From NCBI GenBank assembly GCA_009920765.1, contig RFZJ01000019.1:1-52357 (forward strand): a stretch of 52,357 nucleotides of DNA, read 5' to 3'. Below are positions 8,688 to 18,557 of this stretch, piece by piece; positions within the stretch are counted from its first letter, which is position 1; each line of letters starts with the position of its first letter. The position numbers were made by a program, and so were the translations under genes. This DNA comes from Planctomycetota bacterium. GTDB taxonomy: Bacteria; Planctomycetota; Planctomycetia; Gemmatales; Gemmataceae. The notes under the pieces were generated by a model that did not search any database, was not told the origin of the DNA, and saw nothing but the letters and a program-made list of their open reading frames with translations.

Positions 8688-9464
8688 ATGAAATCGATTG
8701 CTAGAATGGGAATTTTCCTAACCTTTTTAACTTCTGTTTTTGCTGCATCAGCAGAAGTATCATTTGCACAAACTTGGGGCACAATCAAAGGCCAGGTAGT
8801 ATTTGCTGGCGCTAGCCATACCCCTGAAAAACTTAAAGTCAACAAAGATGAACAGCACTGTCTTTCCAAAGGCGATATTCTTTCCGAAAAGTTTGTTGTT
8901 GACCCCAAAAGCAAGGGTGTTCGCTGGGTAATGGTTTGGCTTGTTGACAGCAAAAACCCAAAGGCACAACTTCCCATTCATCCTTCCTTGGCAGATGTTA
9001 AACAGAAAGATGTCGTACTGGATCAACCTTGCTGCGTTTACGAACCCCACGTTCTTGGATTGCGGGCTGGGCAGGTTCTCGTAACCAAGAACAGTTCACC
9101 CGTTAACCATAATGTCAACATCATCAGCACAGGAAACAACCCAAATCAAAACCTTCTAATTCCAGCAGGTAAAGAATTAAAAGTCGAAGGATGGGCTGCT
9201 GCTGCTGCACCCACCAAAGTCGAATGCAACATTCACCCCTGGATGACAGCATGGATCAGAGTTTTTAACCACCCGTACTTTGCTATCACCGATAAGGATG
9301 GAAACTTTGAAATGAAGAATGCTCCAGCAGGAGAATATAATCTTGTAACTTGGCAAGAGGAAGTCGGCTGGGTCAAGGGTGGTAAAGTTGGCGTACCGGT
9401 TAATATTAAAGCTGATGGTGTTACCGATGCAGGAAAAATCGAACTGAACCCTTCTGCAAATTAA
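8688..9464 (+). CDS. Secreted cupredoxin-like protein with carboxypeptidase-regulatory-like C-terminus
   Basis: A signal peptide (1-27, VSFA-QT) leads into a beta-rich domain with possible type-1 copper ligands: H141 in PVNHNVN, then C180, H183 and M186 in the CNIHPWM motif, the pattern seen in MauL-like methylamine-utilisation proteins. A short C-terminal module (about 195-258, DKDGNFEMKNAPAGEYNLVTWQE) resembles the carboxypeptidase regulatory-like domain. Additional conserved Cys pairs (LDQPCCVYEPHV) could make disulfides. It is probably an exported copper or adhesive beta-sandwich protein that could serve as an electron carrier. It has its own promoter at 8597 and a strong terminator at 9491. 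Confidence 0.75.
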   Translation: MKSIARMGIFLTFLTSVFAASAEVSFAQTWGTIKGQVVFAGASHTPEKLKVNKDEQHCLSKGDILSEKFVVDPKSKGVRWVMVWLVDSKNPKAQLPIHPSLADVKQKDVVLDQPCCVYEPHVLGLRAGQVLVTKNSSPVNHNVNIISTGNNPNQNLLIPAGKELKVEGWAAAAAPTKVECNIHPWMTAWIRVFNHPYFAITDKDGNFEMKNAPAGEYNLVTWQEEVGWVKGGKVGVPVNIKADGVTDAGKIELNPSAN

Positions 9465-9490
9465 TCACCAAGTTTATCTTAAACAATTTG

Positions 9491-11159
<1,669 letters not shown>

Positions 11160-11265
11160 CTAAATCCATAAAGAACAAGAACATCAGCATAAAGCAAAAA
11201 ATGTTCCATGCGTGGATTTATACGACCCAATCGCTGTAAAATCCAGAATAATGTTGGATAAAGTT

Positions 11266-12027
11266 TTAAGCAGCACCAAGGCTGCGGAAATGCCTGTATT
11301 CTTTAAGAAATTTTTCGTAATCTTCGCGCGTATCAACGCCAAGGGTTCTCTCTTCAACAATGCCAAGATTAATAGAAAAACCAGCACCTAAAACCCTTAA
11401 TTGTTCAAGTTTTTCAAGTTTTTCAAGCGGGTGCACGGGTATTTTTGCCATTTGCATTAGAAATGACTTACGATAGGCATACATCCCTATGTGAAGCAAA
11501 AAGGGCGATGGCCTTTGAGAAAAATCTGGTTTTCCATCTCGAACAAAAGGAATTGGGCTACGGCTGAAATAAAGCGCCCTCCCTTTCTGATCTTGCACCA
11601 CTTTTACGCAATTTGGATTCATCCAGTCTTTTTCATCATTAATGGGGGTTGCGAGTGTTGCCATCGGCACATCGGGATACTCAATCAATTGCTGGAAAAG
11701 CAAATCGATGGAATTTGGATCGATCAAAGGCTCATCGCCCTGAAGATTTAAAAAGATGTCACAATCAAGTTTTTGGGCAACTTCAGCTACACGATCTGTA
11801 CCACTCTGATGAGATTTCAAAGTCATAGCGCAATTGGCGCCAAAATTGCGTGCTGCCGCTTGAATGCGAATGTCATCAGTTGCAATTATAACTTCTGAAG
11901 CAATCTTGGATTTTTTAGCCTGTTCATAAACATGTTGAACCAAGTATTTACCTGTCTGTTTTAGCAAAGGTTTTCCAGGTAATCGTGAAGATGCATATCT
12001 AGCAGGAATAACGATGGCACACTTCAT
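11266..12027 (-). CDS. kdsB: 3-deoxy-manno-octulosonate cytidylyltransferase
   Basis: Activates Kdo to CMP-Kdo for LPS core assembly. The nucleotide-binding front IPARYASSRLPGKPL is diagnostic, followed by VIIATDD, the SGTDRVAEV signature, and NLQGDEPLI with the catalytic Asp/Glu. Its 253 residues are typical. The C-terminal LEKLEKLEQLRVL stretch is a small repeat that family members often have. Upstream of pyrG on the same strand, divergent from bshB1. Together with lpxB it supports a complete LPS. Confidence 0.95.
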   Translation of the reverse strand: MKCAIVIPARYASSRLPGKPLLKQTGKYLVQHVYEQAKKSKIASEVIIATDDIRIQAAARNFGANCAMTLKSHQSGTDRVAEVAQKLDCDIFLNLQGDEPLIDPNSIDLLFQQLIEYPDVPMATLATPINDEKDWMNPNCVKVVQDQKGRALYFSRSPIPFVRDGKPDFSQRPSPFLLHIGMYAYRKSFLMQMAKIPVHPLEKLEKLEQLRVLGAGFSINLGIVEERTLGVDTREDYEKFLKEYRHFRSLGAA

Positions 12028-12149
12028 TATTTAAACGCTCCAGAAGTTAATAAAACTTATTTAGATGAACATTGAACCGGTTTCTGCAAAAATATGCAAG
12101 ATTAGCATGCATTGTTCGACGTTATTCAGCAGCCTTCAGGAATTCAATC

Positions 12150-12848
12150 ATGAGCAATAACATGGATTATTTGATTATCAGCCCTCATCCCGATGATGCA
12201 GAACTAGGCGTTGGAGGCACCATAGGAGTTTTAAAAGCTGAAGGTGCAACTGTTGGCATTCTCGATTTAACCAATGGCGAACCTACCCCTCATGGCACCC
12301 CTTCAATTCGAGAAAAAGAAACTGAAGAGGCAACTAAGGTGCTTAAGCTGGATTATCGCAAAAATTTAGGCTTAAAGAACCGCGAACTGATTTCTAATCT
12401 CGAATCAAGAACATTACTTGCAGAGGAAATTCGGCGCGTTAAACCTAAAAATTTGTTTGTTCCCTATTGGGAAGATATTCACCCTGATCATGTTGAAGCT
12501 TACAATTTGGCCCTAGGGGCAAGGTTTTGGAGTAAGTTGAGTAAAACCCATCTGGCAGGCGACCCCCACTTCCCCGCCAAAGTTTTTTATTACTTTAACA
12601 TTCACCTGAGAATTCACCCAAAACCTTCCTTTATTTTAGACATTTCAAACCATATTCAAACCAAAATGAAAGCGTTGCAGTGTTATCAATCCCAATTAAT
12701 TACGGGTAAAACTATTACTTTCCCAACTCTTTTGGACGATGTCAAAGATAGAAACCGCTACTGGGGTTGGGCGATAGGAAAAGCCTATGGTGAACCATTT
12801 CTAACCAAGGAAGAAGTGGGACTAAAGAGTTTGGGTAATCTGGCTTGA
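12150..12848 (+). CDS. bshB1: Bacillithiol-type LmbE deacetylase
   Basis: Predicted zinc deacetylase of the BshB1 type, which removes the acetyl group from GlcNAc-malate during bacillithiol synthesis. The LmbE fold is clear: SPHPDDAELGVGGT (zinc ligands H, D, D), TNGEPTPHGTPSIREKE, and YWEDIHPDHVEAY with the third ligand His. The tail ends GWAIGKAYGEPF, as in BshB1. The frame is open to 12072, but the ATG at 12150 is preferred because the family N-terminus begins there and AGGA lies about 8 bases upstream. That gives 232 residues. bshA and bshC are not in the window. Confidence 0.85.
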   Translation: MSNNMDYLIISPHPDDAELGVGGTIGVLKAEGATVGILDLTNGEPTPHGTPSIREKETEEATKVLKLDYRKNLGLKNRELISNLESRTLLAEEIRRVKPKNLFVPYWEDIHPDHVEAYNLALGARFWSKLSKTHLAGDPHFPAKVFYYFNIHLRIHPKPSFILDISNHIQTKMKALQCYQSQLITGKTITFPTLLDDVKDRNRYWGWAIGKAYGEPFLTKEEVGLKSLGNLA

Positions 12849-12936
12849 ATTTTCTTCAAGGGTAAACCAGCAAATCTTTTCCACACTGCTTGCCTTTGGA
12901 GCAAGAACCCCGCCCTCACGCATTCTTTTCTCCTTT

Positions 12937-12993
12937 TTGGCTTTGCTTATTAAGCCGATAAGCCAACTACCGAGGAAGTTTTTCCTCAAGGAG
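12937..12993 (+). promoter_or_regulatory. Structured leader ahead of a 95-aa gene
   Basis: Nested inverted repeats TTGGCTT (12937-12943)/AAGCCAA (12960-12966) enclosing GCTTA/TAAGC, then a second hairpin GAGGAA (12972-12977)/TTCCTC (12982-12987), are immediately followed by an AAGGAG Shine-Dalgarno at 12988-12993. No T-tract follows, so these are not ordinary terminators. They may control translation of the downstream gene. Confidence 0.4.
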
Positions 12994-13003
12994 AGTTGAA
13001 ATA

Positions 13004-13291
13004 ATGCACAACAAGGATTTCCATGTTCTCGCACTGGTCAAAGGAGAACACCAATTTGTCTACATTTTTGACGAAATGGGTTGGGAGGAGCTAGTAGAAA
13101 CACTTTGCCAGCAAGCTGAAGATCCAAGCCTGGAGTTTAGCTGGTTTGATGCAGCTTTGCTTTCGCATCGTGCTAAAACACAAATTGAATGTGCTAATGA
13201 AGCCAATAGCGAAACCAGCCAAATGATGCCAACAGAAGATGAAACCGAATTAGATTATAAAGCGCCAATAACTTCGCGCTTACCCAGATAA
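13004..13291 (+). CDS. Small conserved-looking hypothetical protein, 95 aa
   Basis: Family not recognised. The first 60 residues form a compact alpha/beta pattern (FHVLALVKGEHQFVYIFDE, then a helix WEELVETLCQQAED); the last 30 are acidic and disordered. It has a strong AAGGAG Shine-Dalgarno 10 bases before the ATG and lies 30 bases ahead of the Xer recombinase gene, so translation is well supported and co-transcription with it is likely. Confidence 0.7.
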   Translation: MHNKDFHVLALVKGEHQFVYIFDEMGWEELVETLCQQAEDPSLEFSWFDAALLSHRAKTQIECANEANSETSQMMPTEDETELDYKAPITSRLPR

Positions 13292-13321
13292 TTTTAAAGT
13301 TTTCACACAGAGATATTAGCT

Positions 13322-14221
13322 ATGAACCAGGCGCTAGCAGGATACCTGCGCCATCTTTCTCTGGAGAAAAATTCTTCGGATCTGACAATCAAGTCCTATC
13401 GCGAGGACTTGACCCAATCAATAAATTTTTTGCGTGGCCACACTGCGCTACCAAACCTTTCCCCCAAGCAAGTAACCACCAGGCATGTTCGGGCGTTTAT
13501 CGCATGGCTCACAGAGCAAAACTACTCGCGTGCAACAATCGCAAGAAGAATCGCATCCTTAAGATCGCTTTATCGCTACCTGCAAAGGCAACAAAAGGTT
13601 GACCGCGACCCAACTGATGGACTGAAAGGCCCCAAACTTGATCAGAATCTTCCCCATTTTCTTTCCCAGGAAGATATCGACAATCTTTTGAATGCACCCA
13701 AAGGCGAAACTTTAATGTGCCTAAGGGATAGGGCAATTCTAGAAACCTTATACTCCGCTGGCCTTCGAGTCAGCGAACTAGTCGCCCTTAATCAAGAATA
13801 CTTGGATTTAAATGATGGAACTGCCGTGGTTCGAGGTAAAGGAAAAAAAGAGAGGATCGCTCTTTTAGGCCCACAAGCATTGAAAGCTGTTGAAGCATAC
13901 CTGAAAGAAAGAAAACTTCAGAAAAACATCAAGGTCAAAGAAAACCCAGCAATATTTTTAAATAAAAATGGCACCAGACTGACCACACGAAGTGTTGGCA
14001 GGCTGCTCGAAAAATACATCAAGCTTGCAGGAATGGATTCTCGAACCACGCCCCATACTCTAAGGCATACTTTTGCGACTCATCTACTGGATGCAGGCGC
14101 AGATATTCGGGGCGTACAAGAACTGCTAGGGCACAGTAGTCTTGGAACTACCCAGATTTACACCCATGTAACAACCACAAGACTAAAAGAAAGCTACCAA
14201 AAGGCCCACCCGCGGGCCTAA
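13322..14221 (+). CDS. xerD: Tyrosine recombinase XerC/XerD
   Basis: Resolves chromosome dimers at dif sites by site-specific recombination. The SAM-like DNA-binding N-terminus (1-95) precedes a catalytic domain with the full set R149 (SAGLRVSEL), K173 (RGKGKKER), H245 and R248 (HTLRHTFATH), H271 (LGHSSL) and nucleophile Y280 (IYTHV). Its 299 residues match XerC/D proteins, not integrases with extra arms. The neighbours show no element or attachment site, so it is a housekeeping copy. Whether it is XerC or XerD cannot be settled here. Confidence 0.92.
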   Translation: MNQALAGYLRHLSLEKNSSDLTIKSYREDLTQSINFLRGHTALPNLSPKQVTTRHVRAFIAWLTEQNYSRATIARRIASLRSLYRYLQRQQKVDRDPTDGLKGPKLDQNLPHFLSQEDIDNLLNAPKGETLMCLRDRAILETLYSAGLRVSELVALNQEYLDLNDGTAVVRGKGKKERIALLGPQALKAVEAYLKERKLQKNIKVKENPAIFLNKNGTRLTTRSVGRLLEKYIKLAGMDSRTTPHTLRHTFATHLLDAGADIRGVQELLGHSSLGTTQIYTHVTTTRLKESYQKAHPRA

Positions 14222-14243
14222 AGGTTTCGAATGGAGTCGCTCG

Positions 14244-15410
14244 ATGTTTAAATTTTTTATTCTTAAAAACAAAGCCCTTGCAAGAATGCTAATTCTCACT
14301 TTGATTTTTATCGAGGGTACTCCTATTTTTGCAGGGGAAATAGAATGGCGCACAGATTACATGCAGGCCAGACAAGAGGCTGTGCAAAAAAAGCTACCAA
14401 TTCTCATCGATTTTTACACGGACAATTGCTTTTGGTGCAAGCAAATGGATCATAGAACTTTCAGGGATCCAACTCTGAATCAATCAATGACAGAAAATTG
14501 GATTCCCTTAAAAATCAATGCAAGAAAAGAACCGGCGTTAACAGAAGCCTTAAAAATCCGATCTTTTCCTACGTTGGTATTCGCTGGGCCAGAGGGAAAT
14601 ATTCTTGGATTTCTAGAGGGTTTTATCGAAGCCCCTGCACTTGTCGCCCAACTCGAACAGCACAAGGGTGATTCCATCACCCCGGATTGGATGAACCAAG
14701 ATTATAAAGAAGCAACAGTTGCAATAGCATCAGATGATTTCCCAAAGGCTGTTTCACTTCTAAAAAAGATCATGGAAGATGGAAAACAAAGGCCCATCCA
14801 AAAAAGAGCAATGGTACTGCTCCAAGACTTTGAAAAACAAGCGACAGAAAGAATAGCCAAAGCGAAAAAGAATCTCGAGCAAGGAAACACTTCGGAATCA
14901 ATCCAGCTATTTCGGGAGGTATCCAGGCAATATGAAGGAACAAATGGCGCAAAAGAAAGCAGCCAGATTCTTGCAAGCCTTGCAAATCGTCAAACCAACG
15001 CAGAGCCATTATTAATTTCTAATAATCTAGCAAAAGAAGTGCTTTCTTTGATCAAGCAGGATTGCAAGAATGCAAATTACCTTTCCTGCCTGGATCGTTA
15101 CGATTACATGACTGCAACTTTTGCAGAGGCCATGGAAACCCAGGAAGCAGGGATTATTATCGCAGAAATAAAAAGCAACCCGGAATGGATGAAAGCGGCA
15201 TGCGACCAGATGGGAGACAAGCTTGCGAACCTTTATTTATCCCTTGCCGATTCGTGGACTAAAAAGGGACAACCGCAACAAGCGATCTATTATCTGGAAA
15301 AAACAATCCAAACATTTCCCGGAACAAAGTATGCAGAATCTGCCCAAGTAAGATTGGCCCAACTTTTGGGACCATCTATAAGGGCAGTAGAATTAAAAAA
15401 CAGCAAATAG
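14244..15410 (+). CDS. Exported thioredoxin-like protein with TPR-like C-terminus
   Basis: A signal peptide (1-30, IFA-GE) leads to a thioredoxin fold with the active-site pair C62-F-W-C65 in a DNCFWCKQM context and the cis-Pro at P109 (IRSFPTLVF), as in DUF255/thioredoxin_7-type proteins. After residue 150 the protein is all-helical with TPR-like repeats: one pattern is KNLEQGNTSESIQLFREVSRQ, and a classic one is GQPQQAIYYLEKTIQTFPG. Predicted to be a periplasmic disulfide reductase or isomerase that docks a partner by its TPR tail. It follows the recombinase by 22 bases with GGAG before the ATG. Confidence 0.83.
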   Translation: MFKFFILKNKALARMLILTLIFIEGTPIFAGEIEWRTDYMQARQEAVQKKLPILIDFYTDNCFWCKQMDHRTFRDPTLNQSMTENWIPLKINARKEPALTEALKIRSFPTLVFAGPEGNILGFLEGFIEAPALVAQLEQHKGDSITPDWMNQDYKEATVAIASDDFPKAVSLLKKIMEDGKQRPIQKRAMVLLQDFEKQATERIAKAKKNLEQGNTSESIQLFREVSRQYEGTNGAKESSQILASLANRQTNAEPLLISNNLAKEVLSLIKQDCKNANYLSCLDRYDYMTATFAEAMETQEAGIIIAEIKSNPEWMKAACDQMGDKLANLYLSLADSWTKKGQPQQAIYYLEKTIQTFPGTKYAESAQVRLAQLLGPSIRAVELKNSK

Positions 15411-15413
15411 GAA

Positions 15414-16226
15414 TTAGCTTTCAAGCAAGCCCTTCGTCCTACCTAGTGCAGCAGAATGAAGGTAGCCATTGGTAGAAAGCATCCCTTTGGTCTGCTTGAA
15501 ACCGGGGGCACCATACACGACAGGATTACCTGAAAAATCGGTCAACTTCCCACCTGCTTCCTCCACAAGAATATGCCCTGCACAAATGTCCCAATCATGA
15601 AAGGCAGGATAATTATTGGCATAGATATCGCCCTCGCCTCGGGCCACTATCGCCATCTTTAATCCTGCAGAATAAGTTTCAAGAACAGATCCTGGAGAAA
15701 AAGCCTCCTCGGCCTTGCTGATTTTCCCTGGCTTCGCATGGCTTTGAACCAATATCGCATTGTTTAAATCAGCGCAGGTTCCAACTTTGCAAGTTACATT
15801 TTCCTTGCCCGGCTGAATTAAAAAACACCCCTGCCCCTTTGAAGCGTATGTGGTTTTTCCCGTCGCAGGTTCATGCACAACACCAACAACAACCTTACCA
15901 TGTTCCATCAGGGCAACCATGACAGAAAACTGATCATTCTTCATGGCAAAGCCACGGGTGCCATCAATCGGATCAACCACCCAGGTTCTAGAAGCCCCCA
16001 ACGGAGATTCAGAAAGTGTGGCAGTCTTTTCCTCGGCGCAAAGAGAATCCGAGGGAAACTCTTCACGCAAGATTTTAAGAATAATTTCTTGTGACTGTTT
16101 GTCTGTTTCCGTAGTTAGATCTGCAGGAGCATTTTCATAAGGCTTTAAACTCTTATACACCTCGGAAATCAACGCACCAGCCTTATGAGCAGCCTTCAAT
16201 GCAACTGCTAATTCTTTCTTATACAT
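15414..16226 (-). CDS. cysQ: CysQ-like 3'(2'),5'-bisphosphate nucleotidase (IMPase family)
   Basis: Removes a phosphate from 3'-phosphoadenosine 5'-phosphate (PAP), the by-product of sulfate activation, or a related substrate. The IMPase metal sites are present: CAEEK near residue 65, DPIDGTRGF near 90, and HDWDICAGHILVEEAGG. The DLTTETDKQSQ region and GQGCFLIQ segment fit CysQ better than inositol phosphatase. It is 270 residues long. It ends a six-gene minus-strand run, 21 bases after the DUF6807 gene. The 3' end lies 3 bases from the thioredoxin gene, and no terminator is seen between them. Confidence 0.82.
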   Translation of the reverse strand: MYKKELAVALKAAHKAGALISEVYKSLKPYENAPADLTTETDKQSQEIILKILREEFPSDSLCAEEKTATLSESPLGASRTWVVDPIDGTRGFAMKNDQFSVMVALMEHGKVVVGVVHEPATGKTTYASKGQGCFLIQPGKENVTCKVGTCADLNNAILVQSHAKPGKISKAEEAFSPGSVLETYSAGLKMAIVARGEGDIYANNYPAFHDWDICAGHILVEEAGGKLTDFSGNPVVYGAPGFKQTKGMLSTNGYLHSAALGRTKGLLES

Positions 16227-16247
16227 AATTCTCTTTTCTATTTGCTA

Positions 16248-17474
16248 TTACTTTGCAACCATGACCGCTTGCACAGGATCAATAAAAGATTGGCTCTTAA
16301 GCTTGGCACTTTCGGTATCAATCTTCCCCTCTTGCAGCCAAATCTGGTACTTAAGTTTCAAAGGTTTTTCCTTCGTGATCTCAGTAACAAAATAAGATCC
16401 AAATCTTCCATAAGGGCGCTCACTAAACCGTGCTTCCTTGGGGTTTGTAGGACTATCAAGATACAAGGCAGTGTATCTTTTGTCATTCAGAACAAAACTC
16501 ATGGCATTCCAGGGCAAATTGACATGGGTTTTCAAATCGGGCCAATTCCTACTGGCACCAGGCTTATCTTCACCATCTGGCCGAATGTAAATTGTTTCCT
16601 TGGAAGTTTTTTCAGAGACATAATTCGAGGCACGGAAATGAAACCCCGCATGTTGTGGGTCACCATCGAGCAATACGGGGCCACCAGTAGTCCGTACAAC
16701 AGATTGAAATTCAACAAGCTGCCCACCTGGAACTTTGTAAACAACGAGTTGTCTTTCTTCTACAGCAAAGGTTTCCTTGTTTTTGCCATTCCAATTGATC
16801 TGGTCTATTTCAGAAGCAAGAACCGGTCCAGAATCACGGACAAGCACCTTTTGAAAAGCTTGATGGGTATCATCCTTGCAATGCCAAATATCAACTTTGA
16901 CATTACTTCCATAGGTAACTTTGCTAAACCCGAGAAAAATACCACGATGGTGAGTAAATTGTCCACCAGCGCCTTTGGTAACCAAAGTTCCTGAATTATC
17001 AAAAAGATGATGAAAAGGTTTATAGGTTGCTTCTCTTTCCTTTCCATCTTTTAAAACAGGATGCACAAACTGAAGCACAGGTTTCCCTTCGAGGGTAACC
17101 TGACTTAACTCTGAGTTTTTATCTTCAAAAGAAAAACTAGGAGCATCACTTTTGGCGTCATTAGCGAACCAAGTCCCAGCTAAAGTCGCACCTTTATCGG
17201 GAATGCTAAAAGCTGGAAAAACTACAACAAGGTATTTTTGATTTTCCTTTGCAGCAAAATCAGCAGAAAACTTTTCGACCACTTGCCCAAGAAGGTTGGT
17301 AGTTCCAACCCCTGACAAAAGGCAAGTTTTAGCCTTGACATTGATGCCTGCAGGAATTGCAATTTGCACAGGTGTGCCTTGTGGGATTTTAGCTGGGCCC
17401 TTTAATTCAACTTGAAAATCCTGAGCTGCCAAACCGGACAAAAGAATAGTCATCACATTCAATAAAACATTCAT
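16248..17474 (-). CDS. Secreted DUF6807 (PmoA-like) protein
   Basis: A signal peptide (1-16, LSG-LAAQ) is followed by an N-terminal beta domain and a C-terminal DUF6807 domain (about 155-400). Family marks are PFHHLFDNSGTLVTKGAGG, FTHHRGIFLGFSK, VDIWHCKD, GDPQHAGFHFRASN, and FLNDKRYTALYLDSPTNPKEARFSERPYGRFGSYF. The older PmoA-family name comes from a misassigned methane monooxygenase link; the protein is a beta-sandwich of unknown, probably carbohydrate-related, role. It is 60 bases downstream of an amidohydrolase on the same strand. Confidence 0.85.
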   Translation of the reverse strand: MNVLLNVMTILLSGLAAQDFQVELKGPAKIPQGTPVQIAIPAGINVKAKTCLLSGVGTTNLLGQVVEKFSADFAAKENQKYLVVVFPAFSIPDKGATLAGTWFANDAKSDAPSFSFEDKNSELSQVTLEGKPVLQFVHPVLKDGKEREATYKPFHHLFDNSGTLVTKGAGGQFTHHRGIFLGFSKVTYGSNVKVDIWHCKDDTHQAFQKVLVRDSGPVLASEIDQINWNGKNKETFAVEERQLVVYKVPGGQLVEFQSVVRTTGGPVLLDGDPQHAGFHFRASNYVSEKTSKETIYIRPDGEDKPGASRNWPDLKTHVNLPWNAMSFVLNDKRYTALYLDSPTNPKEARFSERPYGRFGSYFVTEITKEKPLKLKYQIWLQEGKIDTESAKLKSQSFIDPVQAVMVAK

Positions 17475-17534
17475 CTGTCATTCGCCTTTTTATACAAAGC
17501 TTTAGTTAAGATCAAAACACAAGTGTAATCAAGG

Positions 17535-18485
17535 CTAAGAAAGCCCATAAAAACGCACTGCGTTATCATGAAACAACTTCTTTTGCTGTTCTTCCGATCG
17601 AGACTGAACCACTTGCTTCAAGGATTCAACCCATTCCTTGTAAGTGGCAGCAAGGGTACAAACAGGCCAATCACCGCCAAACATTACCCTATCTGGGCCA
17701 AAGCTATCCATGGTGTGATTAATAAATGGGGCCAAGTCATCTACTTTCCAAGCACCCTTGGTTGATGAAGCAATAAACCCTGATATTTTCACAACTACAT
17801 TTTTTCGTTTTGCAACGTCAACCACTCCCTTTTTCCAAGCGGAATTATCCTTGCTCTTCAGATCTGGATTGCCACAGTGATCAAGGATAAAACGAGTATC
17901 CGGGCATGAATCAATCAGTTTTGCAACATGATCAAGATCGGTGCCACGTACACACAAATCATAGCTAAGATTTCTTTCCCCCAGCATCCGAATACCACGG
18001 ACAAAATCAGGATTATTACAAAATCCGGGGGGAGTTGCAGGAACATGCAAAACCTGCCTGATTCCTTTGATAAATTTATTACCTTTGAAGTTATCAAGGT
18101 ATTTCCCAAATTCAGGAGAGGCTGGTCTGCCAGAAACCACGGCTGCAACCATGGTTGTTTTCCCGCTTTTACAGATATCCGTGACAAACTGGGCTTCAGC
18201 AAGTTGTTGCTCAGGAGCAACATCCACTTCCATATAAACAGACTTTACAACATTAAGCCCTTCAGTTGCCTCTGCGTAATCTTTAAGTACATAATTCCGA
18301 GCAAGAGGCGAACCAACTTCAACCCAAGGAAGTTTAAATTGTTTTAAATCCCAGAGATGTTGATGAGTATCCACGATAGGTAGCATTGCTTTTTTCTCCG
18401 CTAGGACTTGAGATGTTACCCCCAAGGCAAGAGTTGATCCGATTATTGAATTTTTAACAAACGTCCTACGATCCTGCTGGTTCAT
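17535..18485 (-). CDS. Exported amidohydrolase-2 family (lactonase-like)
   Basis: A TIM-barrel metal hydrolase of the Amidohydro_2 type. A Tat-like signal (R6-R7-T-F-V-K then SIIGSTLALGVTSQVLA) precedes metal ligands in DTHQHLWD (H41, H43), DHCGNPD and GGDWPV near the end. This set fits L-fuconolactonase-like enzymes that open sugar lactones, but the substrate is unknown. The start at 18485 is fixed by a perfect AAGGAGG seven bases upstream; the longer frame to 18533 is rejected. That gives 316 residues. It is probably co-transcribed with DUF6807. Confidence 0.85.
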   Translation of the reverse strand: MNQQDRRTFVKNSIIGSTLALGVTSQVLAEKKAMLPIVDTHQHLWDLKQFKLPWVEVGSPLARNYVLKDYAEATEGLNVVKSVYMEVDVAPEQQLAEAQFVTDICKSGKTTMVAAVVSGRPASPEFGKYLDNFKGNKFIKGIRQVLHVPATPPGFCNNPDFVRGIRMLGERNLSYDLCVRGTDLDHVAKLIDSCPDTRFILDHCGNPDLKSKDNSAWKKGVVDVAKRKNVVVKISGFIASSTKGAWKVDDLAPFINHTMDSFGPDRVMFGGDWPVCTLAATYKEWVESLKQVVQSRSEEQQKKLFHDNAVRFYGLS

Positions 18486-18557
18486 TATAAATCCTCCTTT
18501 GAGTGATCCTCTTTTATCCATAAGGCAGTCCAACTCTGCAAGAACTTTCTTGGAAGT

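Noticed and set aside
11401..11430. Tandem repeat in the kdsB coding end
   Set aside because: The three near-copies of a 9-base unit encode LEKLEKLEQ, a normal helical stretch, with no sign of a repeat element.
13322..14221. Integrase of a mobile element
   Set aside because: The length and lack of arm domains fit XerC/D; there is no tRNA, attachment repeat or cargo nearby.
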